A stretch of 64,000 bases of DNA, taken from contig RPFO01000276.1 of the NCBI GenBank assembly GCA_009746045.1, positions 4,318,207-4,382,206 of the forward strand. Direction: 5' to 3'. This document shows, one piece after another, positions 12,101 to 21,933 of this stretch. Numbering within the stretch: position 1 is the first letter of the stretch; each line of letters begins with the position of its first letter. The stretch is from Mesostigma viride (Eukaryota; Streptophyta; Mesostigmatophyceae; Mesostigmatales; Mesostigmataceae). The notes below the pieces were generated by a model. The model worked only from the letters and a program-made list of their open reading frames with translations. It ran no database searches and was not told where the DNA came from. A program made the translations under genes and the position numbers.

Positions 12101-15100
12101 TATGTTCTCTTTATCACATCATGTCTGTGTAATGGCTGTTTTGCTTTTAGTGGTCAATAGTTCTTGCAGCTGCCCTCCGGATTGCATGTAGCAGCGCGCG
12201 CGGCTTACACCTGTAAATGCTTCTTTTGGCCTCCACACACATCCTGCCCACAACGCCCATGGCCATCCCTCCGCCCATAACTCCTTGACACCTTTTCGTC
12301 ATGCCCCAGTGAGCCTGGAGGCGGCGGCCGCCATAAAGGACAACCTGTCACCCGACCAGCAGGCTGCCATTGTGGCTGCGTGTCGAGCGGCAGCAGGGGA
12401 CCTGCTGCTCTTTGGTGCCGGCGCGCTGGGCGACGTCAACAAGGCACTCGACCGGCTGCGCGGATACCTGGGCCGGTCCCTGGGGTTGATCCCCAAGGTA
12501 GGCTGGCATCTGGAGATGTCATGGTCGAGGCCTGCTGGCGATGGAGATGGGGTCGGGAACGGGGACGAGGATGGGGATGGGGATGGGGATGGGGATGGGG
12601 ATGGGGATGGGGATGGGGATGGGGATGGGGATGGGGATGGGGATGGGGATGGGGATGGGGATGGGGATGGGGATGGGGATGGGGATGGGGATGGGGATGG
12701 GGATGGGGATGGGGCTTGCTTTCAGGAATGGCATCGGGCGCAAGGGACGGGATCCCTTGGAAGAAAGTGTGCCCGCGCTTGTCTGTCAAAACCTGATGGT
12801 AAAACAGGCCTCCAAGGTGCAAGGTTGCTTTGTGATAGCCGGCACCATTTTTGGCACGGGCCTGTGTCAGTGGAATGCAGGGTAATGGATCTGTGCTGGC
12901 ATGAAGTCCATGGTGTGCCATTTTCATGCGGCCATGCCCAGGTAGCCAGACGCATGGGATGGTGGGGTAATTGTCCGGTGAGCGGCAAGGGGGGAGCACG
13001 GGCCGACTCGTGCCAGATGCGAGCATTTCCATGTGAGGCAGGTTTGCTCCAGTGCCGTCAGTTCTGTGAGCTTGTGCATGTGCATGGGGGAGTGTGCGTC
13101 GTTGAACGCTTGAGGGCAGCTGCAGGAGGCATGCTACTACTGGGTAGTAATAAGATAGTTTCCCATGCTACTACTGGGCAGTAATAAGATAGTTTCCCAT
13201 GCTACTACTGGGTAGTAATAAGATAGTTTCCCATGCTACTACTGGGTAGTAATAAGATAGTTTCCCATGCTACTACTGGGTAGTACTAAGATAGTTTCCC
13301 ATGCTACTACTGGCTAGTAATAAGATAGTTTCCCATGCGTCCCTGGGCATTGTCGGGTACTGATGTGGACAGCCTACCTGGCTACTGGCAGCTGCACCAT
13401 CATAGATGCTCAATGGGGTGGGGTTATTTTGGTGTGTAATTCTTTTCTGTCGCTGCCATCTCTGCGGTGGGGCAGCGAAGTTCCCCGCGCAAAAAACATT
13501 TGCTTTGCTGGCACTAGTTTCCAACTACCTTCACAGTACATGTAACCTGTTGGCAGCCATTCCTTAACAACCATTATCAAACCACCGTTGATCAACACCA
13601 AATGAGTGAATCATCCATCCCACAGCCACTTGTCGGATGATGTTTCGCCTTGCAACCATCCACTTGAACTGTCCGTGGCTTGCCGGCGTCCCTTGTGCGC
13701 GTGCACATGCTTGCTGCAGGACACCCACAACCTGCTGTGGGTCGTGGACTTCCCCATGTTTGAGTACAACAAGGACGAGCAGAGGCTCGAGGTGAGCAGG
13801 TGCCAGCACTAGGCCGCGCGGATGCTGCGCCCGTTGTTTGGCTCACTGATTTAGCATGGGTGGATCCTTTGGGCCGTTATTCATTTAGGTTTCAGGTTTT
13901 GTGATGCGTCGGTTTGTGTCAGCTCTCACAGTTCAGCAAAGATGTCGGCGTCGCCCGGGCGCTGTAGCGATAGATAGTCCTATCCTGGATGCACCTCGCA
14001 GAGTTTGGGCTAGAGGCACGGTACTCTGTGGAGAGGACGCCGAGTGCACGCCGCACGTCTCCAAGGATCCGAACTTAAACCCCTCTCCGTCAACACCGTG
14101 ATGGTGATCGTAGCACCGAGCATGCCGGGAGACCCATTTCGGCTTCAGTGGTAGCTTTCCTGTCTGCTGTGCATAAATGAGATGACGATTGCACTGGCTC
14201 CCTGGGCCCGCCTGTGTAAGTCTGCAAGGTTCCGCTTCCTGTGGCCCTCCTTGGCTAGACGGTCATGTCCGGTGCCTGTCTCGTGCTCATGGCATTGGGG
14301 TCCCTCTAGTCTGCGCTCACGGTGATACCTAATTCTATCGGATACGTGTTATTTATTGGAACGTTGGCGTTTGGCGCGCACTCTCTTGCCTGCTGCGCCC
14401 GGCGACCCCACCCCAGGCGGTGCACCACCCCTTCACGGCGCCGATGGCGGAGGATATGGGTGACCTGGCCACCGCGCGCGCCTGCGCCTACGATGTGGTT
14501 TACAATGGCATTGAGGTGAGAATGGTGGCGGATGCAAGTAGATGGGCTGAGGGGAAGCAGGGGATGCCAATGGATGGGTTGAGGGTAGGGAGGTTGAGGG
14601 AATCTGGTCCAAGGGGGGTTGAGGGTAAGGGGGACGATGGGTGGGGGTCAAGGGGTGCCACGGGAGACAGCATTAAGTTTCGCGCTCGTCCTGTCATGGC
14701 TTGGCGACATGTTTGACGGGCTTGGAGACGTTGCCAGTTACAGCCCGTGGCAATAGGATGCTCTATTCGTGTGCATGGCAATAGATGGTCTCCTCTTGTG
14801 CATGGTGATAGGATGGCCTATTCTTGTGCATGGCAATAGGATAGCCTATTGTTGTGCATGGCAATAGGTGGCCTAATCTTCTGCATGGCAATTGGATGGT
14901 CTATTCTTGTGCATGGCAATAGGATGGTCTATTCTTGTGCATGGCAATAGGATGGTCTAAATTTGGGCATGGCAATAGGATGGTCTAATCTTGTGTGGGT
15001 TTGTACGGCTACGTGCAAGCGAAATTGCGGTGCTGGAGGCGTGACCAGGAGCACGTATCCAGGCAGAGTTCCTTGGGTAGTGGCCCCATGAAGACTTGAA

Positions 15101-17190
15101 TTGTTAGGACAAATGGCCATGACTCATGACTGCTTAGCAGCCCTGAGTGGTATGCCATTATCAAGGTGCTCTCATACTGGGTGCTCTGTAGACTTGCATG
15201 CAGGGCACATTCTTTGTGGTCTGTGTGCGTCCAGTTGGTCTTGTCGATGAGTCGCCCGTCTGGCACAATATGGCCATTGAATAGTATGGCCATCTTGGAA
15301 ATGGTGGCGTACACAGGCTGCTGCCCTCCGGCCCTCCCGACCACGCGCCTGGATGGCATTCCTTAGGGTCGAACGTGACAAGGGCTGCATTGGCATGAGT
15401 CGTGTGGGTATTGAAAAGATATATGGGTATTGAAAGTCTCAATGGTATTGAAAAGTCTTGTTGGTAGGGAACTTGGGCGGTGGGCTGCGTCGGCCTTGGA
15501 TGTGCGGTCTGCTGCACCACAGATCGGCGGCGGGAGCCTGCGCATCTACAAGCGCGAGGTGCAGGAGAAAGTGTTCAAGGCTATCGGCCTGACCCTGGAG
15601 GAGGTACAGTGCTGCTAACGCACGTGTCTGATATCCTCTTGCACCGTGCGCGTGTGGCCAAGGGGTGGCATCCGCATGAGAGCTGAGGTGTGTCAACCTG
15701 GACGTTGATTTCCATCGCTTTTCCATTGTTATCAAGTTGCCTCTAGACGACAGTACTAAGAGCAACCACCAAAGTTTGTTGTTGTCGTTGTTTGTAACGC
15801 CTTTTCTCGTGGTTCAATCGCCATTGCATGTTTGCCATCTTGAAGCAAATGTCATGAGCATACTTCTATGAAGTTTGGGGCCGCTGTTGCGGGAAGAAAA
15901 TAAGGGCAGTGATTATCTGAACAAGTTAGAAGGGGCACTGGGCAGGCAAGCCAGGGGTAGACATGCCACCTCCATGCATGCCAGCAACAACAGGTTGCCC
16001 GGGGGTGGTGGCAGCATCCATGATCTTCGCTCTTTGCCTGCCCTGCGTGCCCTTTTCTCCCTGTGCCCTACCGGGCAATCTCCTGTCCCAATCTTGTCAC
16101 CCTACGTAGAAGCACCTTGTCGCCCTACGTAGAAGCAACGTTCTGTGCTCTCTGAACGTTTCTGTTTCCTCTCTGCTGAACGGGGCTGTCCTGTCCCCAA
16201 TCCGTTTGTTGGGTGGGTTCTGCCAGACGACCGCAGAACCCCAGCCTGGGTGGCTCTGAGATGAACGAATGTCAGGCAAACCATTTAGCCGATTTATTGT
16301 TGCCGGCCGTGCACAGAATTCCCTTCTTACGCTTTGTGTGTAATACTTTTTCTCTGCTGCCTGGTGGGCCGGGCTCCTCCCGGGAACGTGCTGTGCATGC
16401 AGGCCAACCAGAAGTTTGGGTTCCTCCTTGAAGCCTTTGACTCAGGGGCCCCTCCCCATGGTACGTGTGCAGCGCGCAGTGCATGAGACAACCTCCGTGC
16501 TGGCATCTCGAGACCATGCCTGGGCCACTAGCAGCATGAATCATGGAGACAACAGGCCTGCCACTCGCACAGGCCTACTACCAGCACGGGCCCACCAGCA
16601 TTCACGAGGAGCTGCAATTGAGTTGTGCAGGCAAACACGCTTCTGGGAGTCTGCTGGCTGAACAGGATTGGCTTGCACGCCCACTGGAAGCCTAGGAGCA
16701 CACGGGCTATTGAACGTGCAAGGCTTTGGCACTTGGCTCAGAACTCGGAGCTGGCCAATTATCTGGACAACAAATGATTCAAGTTCACTGTGCTCTTATT
16801 TTATTGGCAAGTCTCTGCCTTGCAGCGGCTATCACCTTGTTGCCCACGTTGGACTAGTGGATCCTACCCCTTCAAACAAGCCTAGATGATATGCATGCCA
16901 AGATGGTGCTGTTCCTGGCCGTCAGCAGGATTTATTTGCCCCTCATGCTGCCGCCCTCACTTTGTACTGCTTGCCCCCCCCCCCCCGGTTGTCTCGATAC
17001 CCATCTTGCAGCTGGCCTGGCTTATGGGCTTGACCGACTGGCGATGCTTCTGTCAGACCAGTCGTCCATCCGTGATGTCATTGCGTTCCCGAAGACCACC
17101 CAGGCTCAGTGCCTGCTCACCAACGCACCATCGGCAGTGGACCCTCGCCAACTGCGGGAGCTGGGGGTTGCTTCGGAAAAGAAGAATTGA
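3125..17190 (+). CDS. Aspartyl-tRNA synthetase, bacterial type, probably organelle-targeted; 15 exons
   Basis: Charges tRNA-Asp with aspartate (class II synthetase). Exons: 3125-3637, 4660-4803, 5825-5931, 6942-7053, 7851-7922, 9018-9109, 10043-10163, 10779-10901, 11629-11833, 12310-12497, 13720-13791, 14417-14515, 15523-15603, 16403-16460, 17012-17190. They total 2166 bp, 721 codons plus TGA, with all phases agreeing. Residues 1 to ~125 are a basic, Ser/Arg-rich extension absent from bacterial enzymes (about 590 aa), so a plastid and/or mitochondrial transit peptide is likely. An OB-fold anticodon-binding domain follows ([12 protein letters not shown] near 146). Then come [14 protein letters not shown] (~302-315), class II motif 2 [18 protein letters not shown] (~349-366), a GAD insertion domain (exon 9) and motif 3 [13 protein letters not shown] (~664-676). 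Introns are GT-AG except intron 5, which is GC-AG. An alternative in-frame acceptor for exon 2 lies at 4579. The start ATG is the first in the frame. Family assignment is firm; targeting is inferred. Confidence 0.93.
4804..5300. repeat. Purine-rich low-complexity tract in intron 2
   Basis: The + strand (the RNA sense) is dominated by G-rich GGGGAGG-type runs with loosely repeated 'ATGGCCGCGGGG' pieces. Open frames on either strand here are proline- or glycine-rich artefacts. The tract could form G-quadruplexes in the pre-mRNA, but that is only inference. Confidence 0.75.
5988..6509 (+). repeat. 30-bp minisatellite in intron 3
   Basis: About 17 tandem copies of a 30-bp unit (core GCCCTGTTGCCATGCGGCTT) lie in the intron between exons 3 and 4. 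Because 30 is divisible by 3, all frames stay open and give long repetitive peptides (for example repeats of [10 protein letters not shown]). These are not genes. Copies differ by single substitutions (CTG/CGG/GAT). Confidence 0.95.
7622..7791 (+). repeat. 9-bp minisatellite in intron 4
   Basis: Tandem repeat of CAAGCACCT with variants (CAAGCACCC, CAACGCACC), about 17-18 units, in the intron between exons 4 and 5 and ending ~60 bp before the exon 5 acceptor. Confidence 0.93.
7984..8125 (+). repeat. (GGGGA)n repeat in intron 5
   Basis: About 28 near-perfect copies of the 5-bp GGGGA/GGGAG unit, starting ~60 bp after the unusual GC donor of intron 5. Confidence 0.93.
8405..8790 (+). repeat. 24-bp dispersed/tandem repeat in intron 5
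   Basis: Units of about 24 bp with core GCAATGGTGCAGTGCCAGCT occur twice at 8410-8455. After a ~130-bp interruption they occur about eight times at 8597-8790, the last copies with diverged CTCATCAAAA/CTCAGCAAAA leaders. Confidence 0.88.
12562..12714 (+). repeat. (GGGGAT)n repeat in intron 10
   Basis: About 25 tandem copies of GGGGAT begin ~65 bp after the exon 10 donor. They produce spurious Gly-Asp, Gly-Trp, Met-Gly and His-Pro peptides. Confidence 0.95.
13131..13338 (+). repeat. 34-bp minisatellite in intron 10
   Basis: Six copies of a 34-bp unit (contains ACTACTGGGTAGTAATAAGA and TAGTTTCCCATGCT) follow each other directly with no spacer and few substitutions. It is a second tandem array in the same intron. 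Confidence 0.95.
14769..14993 (+). repeat. ~28-bp minisatellite in intron 12
   Basis: About eight degenerate copies of a unit with core GTGCATGGCAATAGGATGG followed by TCTATTCTT lie in the intron between exons 12 and 13. Confidence 0.92.
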
Positions 17191-17961
17191 GGTGCTGCAA
17201 GTCTTGCTGTTCCAGCTAGGTGTACGGAGACTGGAGTGAGACATCATGCGGTAGTGAGACATGGGGTGAGACAACCACGAACATGGGTCGACTACCATGG
17301 TACTCTTCACAAATACGTTGTTTGTATATGGCACCTAACGCGAAAACGATGACTTCCATACAAGTCCCCGACTCCCCGTGGAAGTAGGTGCACGTGTACT
17401 CTAGCAAGTTATGCACTCCGTGTATCCAAGTTGTATCGCGCGTGAAGATCCTTGTATACCGGCAGATACTGGTACTGTAATACTATAATCATTGCCTTGC
17501 CCACAACAAAAAATTTACTCTTGCGGTACTAGCCCTTCCACACATGAACTACTGCGCAATTCAGCGTGTTGTACACTGCAAATGTACCGGTCGTGAATAC
17601 CTTACATGGCTGTGTACGACTGACCATTACCATTGCCGTATTTCCATCCTAGCTTGTGTACGGGAGTAGAAGCAAGTTAGCACTTGTGTATCATGCGCAT
17701 AGGCATGCCACGAAGTAGCGGCTATGCTAATCTCATTAGAAAAATAATTACGCAGAAGATCAGACAAAGATCGTCTTCATCATCGGGAGTAGAAACGAGT
17801 ATAGTGTACTGAACGCAAAGGTTTTCACCTTTGCGGAGTGTCTGATCAGAATAGTGTACGAGTCGAAATGAGTAGAAACGAGGATTGCGTACGAGCCATA
17901 AATTTACTGCTTGTGTATGTGATTTATGTTACCTAATCAACAAGTGGTACAACATCGTTTA
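17191..17961. other. 3' flank of the synthetase gene, no gene seen
   Basis: AT-rich sequence without a supported gene. It must include the synthetase 3'UTR. A TGTAA (the usual green-algal polyadenylation signal) occurs near 17475, about 285 bp after the stop, but it is a 5-mer and weak evidence. A 9-bp-stem hairpin lies at 17814-17835 (CGCAAAGGT/ACCTTTGCG). A diverged copy of repeat D (see 41220 and 44336) occupies about 17690-17785. Confidence 0.45.
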
Positions 17962-18499
17962 CAAATATATATTAAAAATATAATTACTTACAGCAGAGTG
18001 AAATCACTCAAACCAAAGCAAACGCCCAGCTATAAACCTATATACAGAGCCATGTCAAAGCTCTATACTACGATAAGACCAATGGAAACGCCTAACGGGA
18101 GGAACCTAATAGCCCTGCTGCACCGCAAAATCAGCCCGCGTACGGCGGAGCATGATGTCAGCCATGGCCCGAGTCAGCGCCACCGACAAGCGCTGACGCC
18201 AATATGACGTCCAGGTCCGCGCCGACCATGGGGCCCGCTGGCCCTCCAGGTCCAGCCGGTCCTCCCGGAGCCGGCAACACTCCTTGAAGAAGGCGGAGGT
18301 CAGGGGCCCCATGGCCCCAAACTCCTCCAGGACAAAGGGCACCACACGATGGTGCCCGACGTCGCCGTAGGCCAGGAGCTTGGCCCGCTCCGCCCGGTCC
18401 GCCGTGTAACCTGCCGTGAGGGAGGCCCCAGCCACGTGGCTAAGAGCCAAGGGCCGCGCCACCGAAACGTCAATAAGCAGATGCCGGCCACCCCCCACA
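17962..18499 (-). pseudogene. 5'-truncated family A RLE retrotransposon copy
   Basis: On the minus strand this matches the last 130 codons and the 3'UTR of the full-length element at 47021-54051. The open piece (18498-18106) begins inside the restriction-like endonuclease domain (HLLIDVSVARPL) and runs to the same stop after AVQQGY. It is followed by the family's 3'UTR ending CTGCTGTAAGTAATTATATT. The 5' truncation is typical of target-primed reverse transcription. Both ends abut ATATATA runs. Confidence 0.9.
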
Positions 18500-18504
18500 A
18501 ATAT

Positions 18505-18982
18505 ATATATTCATTGAGAATGATGGATTACGGAGTTCAGATAGGCATGCAACATTATGAAGGAAAAACCTGAAAAGAAGAAGAACCCTGAAGAAATTAA
18601 TAGGAATCTGACACGGACATCTAAGGATCACGCCAGCTGCACAAGGTACAACTAACTACATCACAAAACTACAACACGCAGCAACATCGCTGCCGGCCCA
18701 CCATGCAGGCCTGAGAGGAATCTAGACCGCATGGGTCGCGACAAAGTCGGCCCCGGTGCGGCGGAATAACACATCAGCCACGGTGCGAGTGAGGGCGAGT
18801 GACAGGCGCTGCCATGCACCAATACGAGGACCACATGCGGGCCGACCACGGGGCGGCCTGACCCTCGAGGTCGAGGCGGTCTTCACGGCGCTGGCAGCAC
18901 TCGATCGTGGAAAAACTCCGCCGTCTTGGGGCCCATGGCCCCGAACTCCGCAAGGACAAAGGAGATGACCCGGTGGACAAAT
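18505..18982 (-). pseudogene. 5'-truncated family B RLE retrotransposon copy
   Basis: Minus-strand 3' end of a second, related family: the C-terminal piece of the endonuclease region (DRLDLEGQAAPWSARMWSSY, ending ATHAV then stop), then a ~240-bp 3'UTR ending TCTCAATGAATATATA. It has a frameshift near 18905 in the DRLDLEG region. The same family occurs at 39619-39992, 46139-46423 and 54061/63648. It abuts an ATATAT tract at its 3' end. Confidence 0.85.
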
Positions 18983-18983
18983 A

Positions 18984-19128
18984 CATATTAAAAATATAAT
19001 TAAGTTACAGCAGAGTGAAATCACTCAAACCAAAGCAAACGCCCAGCTATAAACCTATATACAGAGCCATGTCAAAGCTCTATACGACGATAAGACCAAT
19101 GGAAACTCCTAACGGGAGGAACCTAATA
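18984..19128 (-). repeat. Family A 3'UTR-only copy
   Basis: Minus-strand match to the last ~145 bp of the family A element, from just after the stop codon to the TAATTATATTTT tail. No coding sequence remains. It sits at the 5' border of the family B copy and at the microsatellite tail of the family C copy on its right. Confidence 0.85.
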
Positions 19129-21098
19129 ATTAAAATCATAGCTCCGTTGGGAGCATATGTAACACATAGCCCTGAGAAAGGGGCATCTATGGGTTTGTAA
19201 TACAATCAGGGCTACAACCTGCAGGTGGAGGATGTACAGCTATCACCTGCTCTGGGTGCACAAGGTGCACCTGCACCGCCATGATGGTTCATGCCTCCTT
19301 AACAAGCACAGGCACCCAGGGGGGGCTTGAGGAGAGGGCCTAGAAGGCCTGCATGACATATGGGGTGGAGGGTATGTGGCTAGGCTATAGCTGGTGTACA
19401 CATGGCATCTCAGCAGAGAGTAACTCCCTGCATAGGCATAGCATGGCTAATCATCCATGGGAGGTCCCATCAGTTGTAGGCTGGGCGCGGCTATAAGTAC
19501 TGAAAGCATCATCCATGGGGGCCATTATGGGCGCACATGCGCGTGGGCCACTTGCAAAGGCTAAGCCTATCTAATCTACACTACTGGTATATTCCCTAGT
19601 CTGGGGTGGCAGGAGGGGCCTGCCAGGGCTTGTGGTCAACGTGGATGACCGCCCCCCTCCAGTATACCGGCTTCCCCCCTGCACGCTGCTGGAGCTGAAG
19701 GTAGGTCGGCCATAGCTCGCGTCGCCGCTGTTGCTGGGCCAGGGTCAAGTCGTCGTCCAGCGTGAAGCGAGTCTCCGAGAGCTTCTTGTGGCATTTAAGG
19801 AACGCCAGCTTGTCCGCCATGTACTTAAAGGTGAGGAGCACAGGTGCCGGGCCAGCCTTACCCCGCGCGCGGGGAAGGCGGACAGCCGACATGTCCAGCT
19901 CACCAGTGAGTTGCATGGGGGCAAGAATGGCCGCAAGGAGGCTCGTGGAGGTCTCACCTGCCTGATGGTCGAAGTGCTTGACGATGACATTGCGGCTGCG
20001 CTTGGTGATGTCGGCCTCCTCGCAAAGGTCGATGGCTTGTTGCTTGAGTTGTGCCGCGATGGTGGAGGTGGTGGACTCAGGTGGTGTGTTGCTTAAGCAA
20101 GTCCGCCCAGGTGGAGGGAGCATCGCCGGCCGGGCCAGCAGGCGCCGGCTGGGCGGCGATGTCCTTCACCGCCTGGGCGGTGAGGCCGGCGGTGTCATGC
20201 AAGCACTCGAGGGCGGTGGCGGTGGCTTGAAGGCGTTGGTCGAGGTAGAGGAGCTGGGCGGTGATGTCGGCAGTGGAGGCGGAAATGGCAGTGGAGGTGG
20301 AGGCGGCGGCGGTGGAAATGTGAGGAAGTTCAGTAGCCAGCGTGCCACCAATGGCTGCTACGTCGGCAGCAAGGGGGGTCACGTGCTGCTGAAAGGCTTC
20401 CGCGAGGATGGAACGAAGTGTGGGCCGGGCGGAGATGGATGGAGCCCAGATCTCGTCGTCGGAGCGCTGGAGAAGGGAGTTGAGGATGGCGTGCTGGAGT
20501 TCGGGGCGGGTGCACCCGGGCAGCAGGGTGAGGTGTCGCCAGAGGCGGCCGTCCGGGAGGATGAGGCGATTGTTGTCGTGGAGATGGAGGCACAGGTCGT
20601 AAAGCGAAGCGTAGTCCCCGAAGAAGATGCGGTCCAGAGCATCGGTCGGAGACATGTTGGCCCAGTCGTAATCTTCGACCTTGAAGAAAGGCCGGGGCCG
20701 AAAGCTTGGTTCTGAGGGGCGTGAAGACCCTCCTGTTTTGTCGGCTGAGCGGGTGCGCTTGGGGTCAGGCGATGCAGATGGCGAGGCGTTAAGCCCGGGA
20801 GGTTGCTGGACGACCATCAGTGCACAACTAGTGTCACCGCTGCCTGCCGGACCTGATGGCAAAGCTGCAGCCTGAGCTGCAGACGTATTTTCATTGCCGA
20901 GCGCAGCCGCCAGGCTGCGTTGCGTCGAGGCGCGTTTGTTCGCCATATATTGCGTAATAGCGTCGGAAAATTATATCAGCATGTGCGTCTTAGAAAGACG
21001 AGGCGACTGTGATATTCACAGCTAAATTCGGTGCTCAAACGTGAAAGTTATGAGCTCCGACAGCCATGGCTACCTCGTGGCCGGAATTTCGCGCCCCC
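19129..21098 (-). mobile_element. Family C element: ORF1-only, L1-like, non-autonomous
   Basis: A ~2-kb minus-strand element: ~150-bp 5'UTR, an ORF1-like protein in two overlapping frames (20946-20077 and 20123-19596), and a ~470-bp 3'UTR ending CCCAACGGAGCTATG plus an AATT tail. No reverse transcriptase lies between the ORF1 stop and the 3' tail. Two more copies (41757-43908 and 45020-45928) have the same organisation, so the lack of RT looks original. This parallels mammalian HAL1 (half-L1) elements, though relatedness to those is not implied. Confidence 0.75.
19596..20946 (-). pseudogene. LINE ORF1p-like nucleic-acid-binding protein (frameshifted)
   Basis: Starts at ATG 20946 (MANKRASTQRSLAAAL) and runs ~290 residues. 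One frameshift near 20080-20120 separates it from a second frame of ~165 residues ending at 19596. The N-terminal part has a charged, Ser/Pro-rich leader, then a conserved block (WANMSPTDALDRIFFGDYAS). The middle is a long Ala/Ser/Thr-rich helical stretch that may form a coiled coil. The C-terminal part (VLLTFKYMADKLAFLKCHKK, TRFTLDDDLTLAQQQRRREL, YWRGAVIHVD) matches the layout of the L1 ORF1p RRM-CTD region, an RNA chaperone of the retrotransposition particle. Assignment is from this pattern only. Confidence 0.65.
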
Positions 21099-21099
21099 C

Positions 21100-21226
21100 C
21101 GGAACCTACTAGCCCTGCTGCACCGCAAAATCAGCCCGCGTACGGCGGAGCATGATGTCAGCCATGGCCCGAGTCAGCGCCACCGACAAGCGCTGACGCC
21201 AATATGACGTCCAGGTCCGCGCCGAC
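21100..21226 (-). repeat. Family A internal fragment
   Basis: Minus-strand fragment of the last ~40 codons of family A, without the 3'UTR tail. It is wedged between the family C 5' end and the RT remnant that follows. Lack of the 3' tail means it is not a simple target-primed insertion; later rearrangement is likely. Confidence 0.8.
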
Positions 21227-21933
21227 TGATGGGGCCCGCTCGGGCGGTTGGTCTAGAAATCAGCCCCAAAACGGAGGCCCTGGCCCTCGGCATGGCAGCC
21301 TGGGCCCCCACCCACGCTCCGCCTCTTAGACGATGCCGAGGTCAACTACCCTCCTTCAGGCCGCTTCAAGCTGCTCGGCAGTTGGCTTCCCGACTGCGAG
21401 GACGACATGACGACACGGATCGGCATGGCGTGGGCACACCTCCATGACCACCGCCGCTGGTGGAGCAACCCCGCCCTACCCCGGATCGTCAAGCGTGACC
21501 TCTTCAAGGTCGTCATTCTGACGATCCTGACCTACGGCGCCGAGACCTGGACTCTGACGCAGGAGCTGGAGCAACGACTCGACGGCGCCGTCACCAAGAT
21601 GCTGCGCAAGGCCCTTAACCCTTAAACCGTACTCGGTCCGTTTTCGTGGACTGAGTTTTTCTCAGTCCACTAAAACGGACCGAGTTTGTGGCAGAACTAG
21701 CTATAATTCTAGCAAACTTTTGAATATTCTGTTTGGACCAGCTTCGAGATCTATATTTGTACTTTCACGTACACCCCTGCATGTTTGCTACTTTTGGACA
21801 CCTGGACAGGGAGCTATGAACAGAAATATCCAGGGGGGTACCCTGGTCCAAAGGTAACTTTGGGCGTGAAAAAAATGACCAAAACGAGCCAAAACGACGA
21901 AGACCGCGAAAACGACGAGTAACGACGGCAGCC

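Noticed and set aside
12285-13184. 299-codon frame with Gly-Asp repeats
   Set aside because: It begins near real exon 10, then reads through the donor into the GGGGAT array.
13131-13338. Possible CRISPR array (regular ~34-bp repeats)
   Set aside because: Units are directly contiguous with no spacers, inside a eukaryotic intron.
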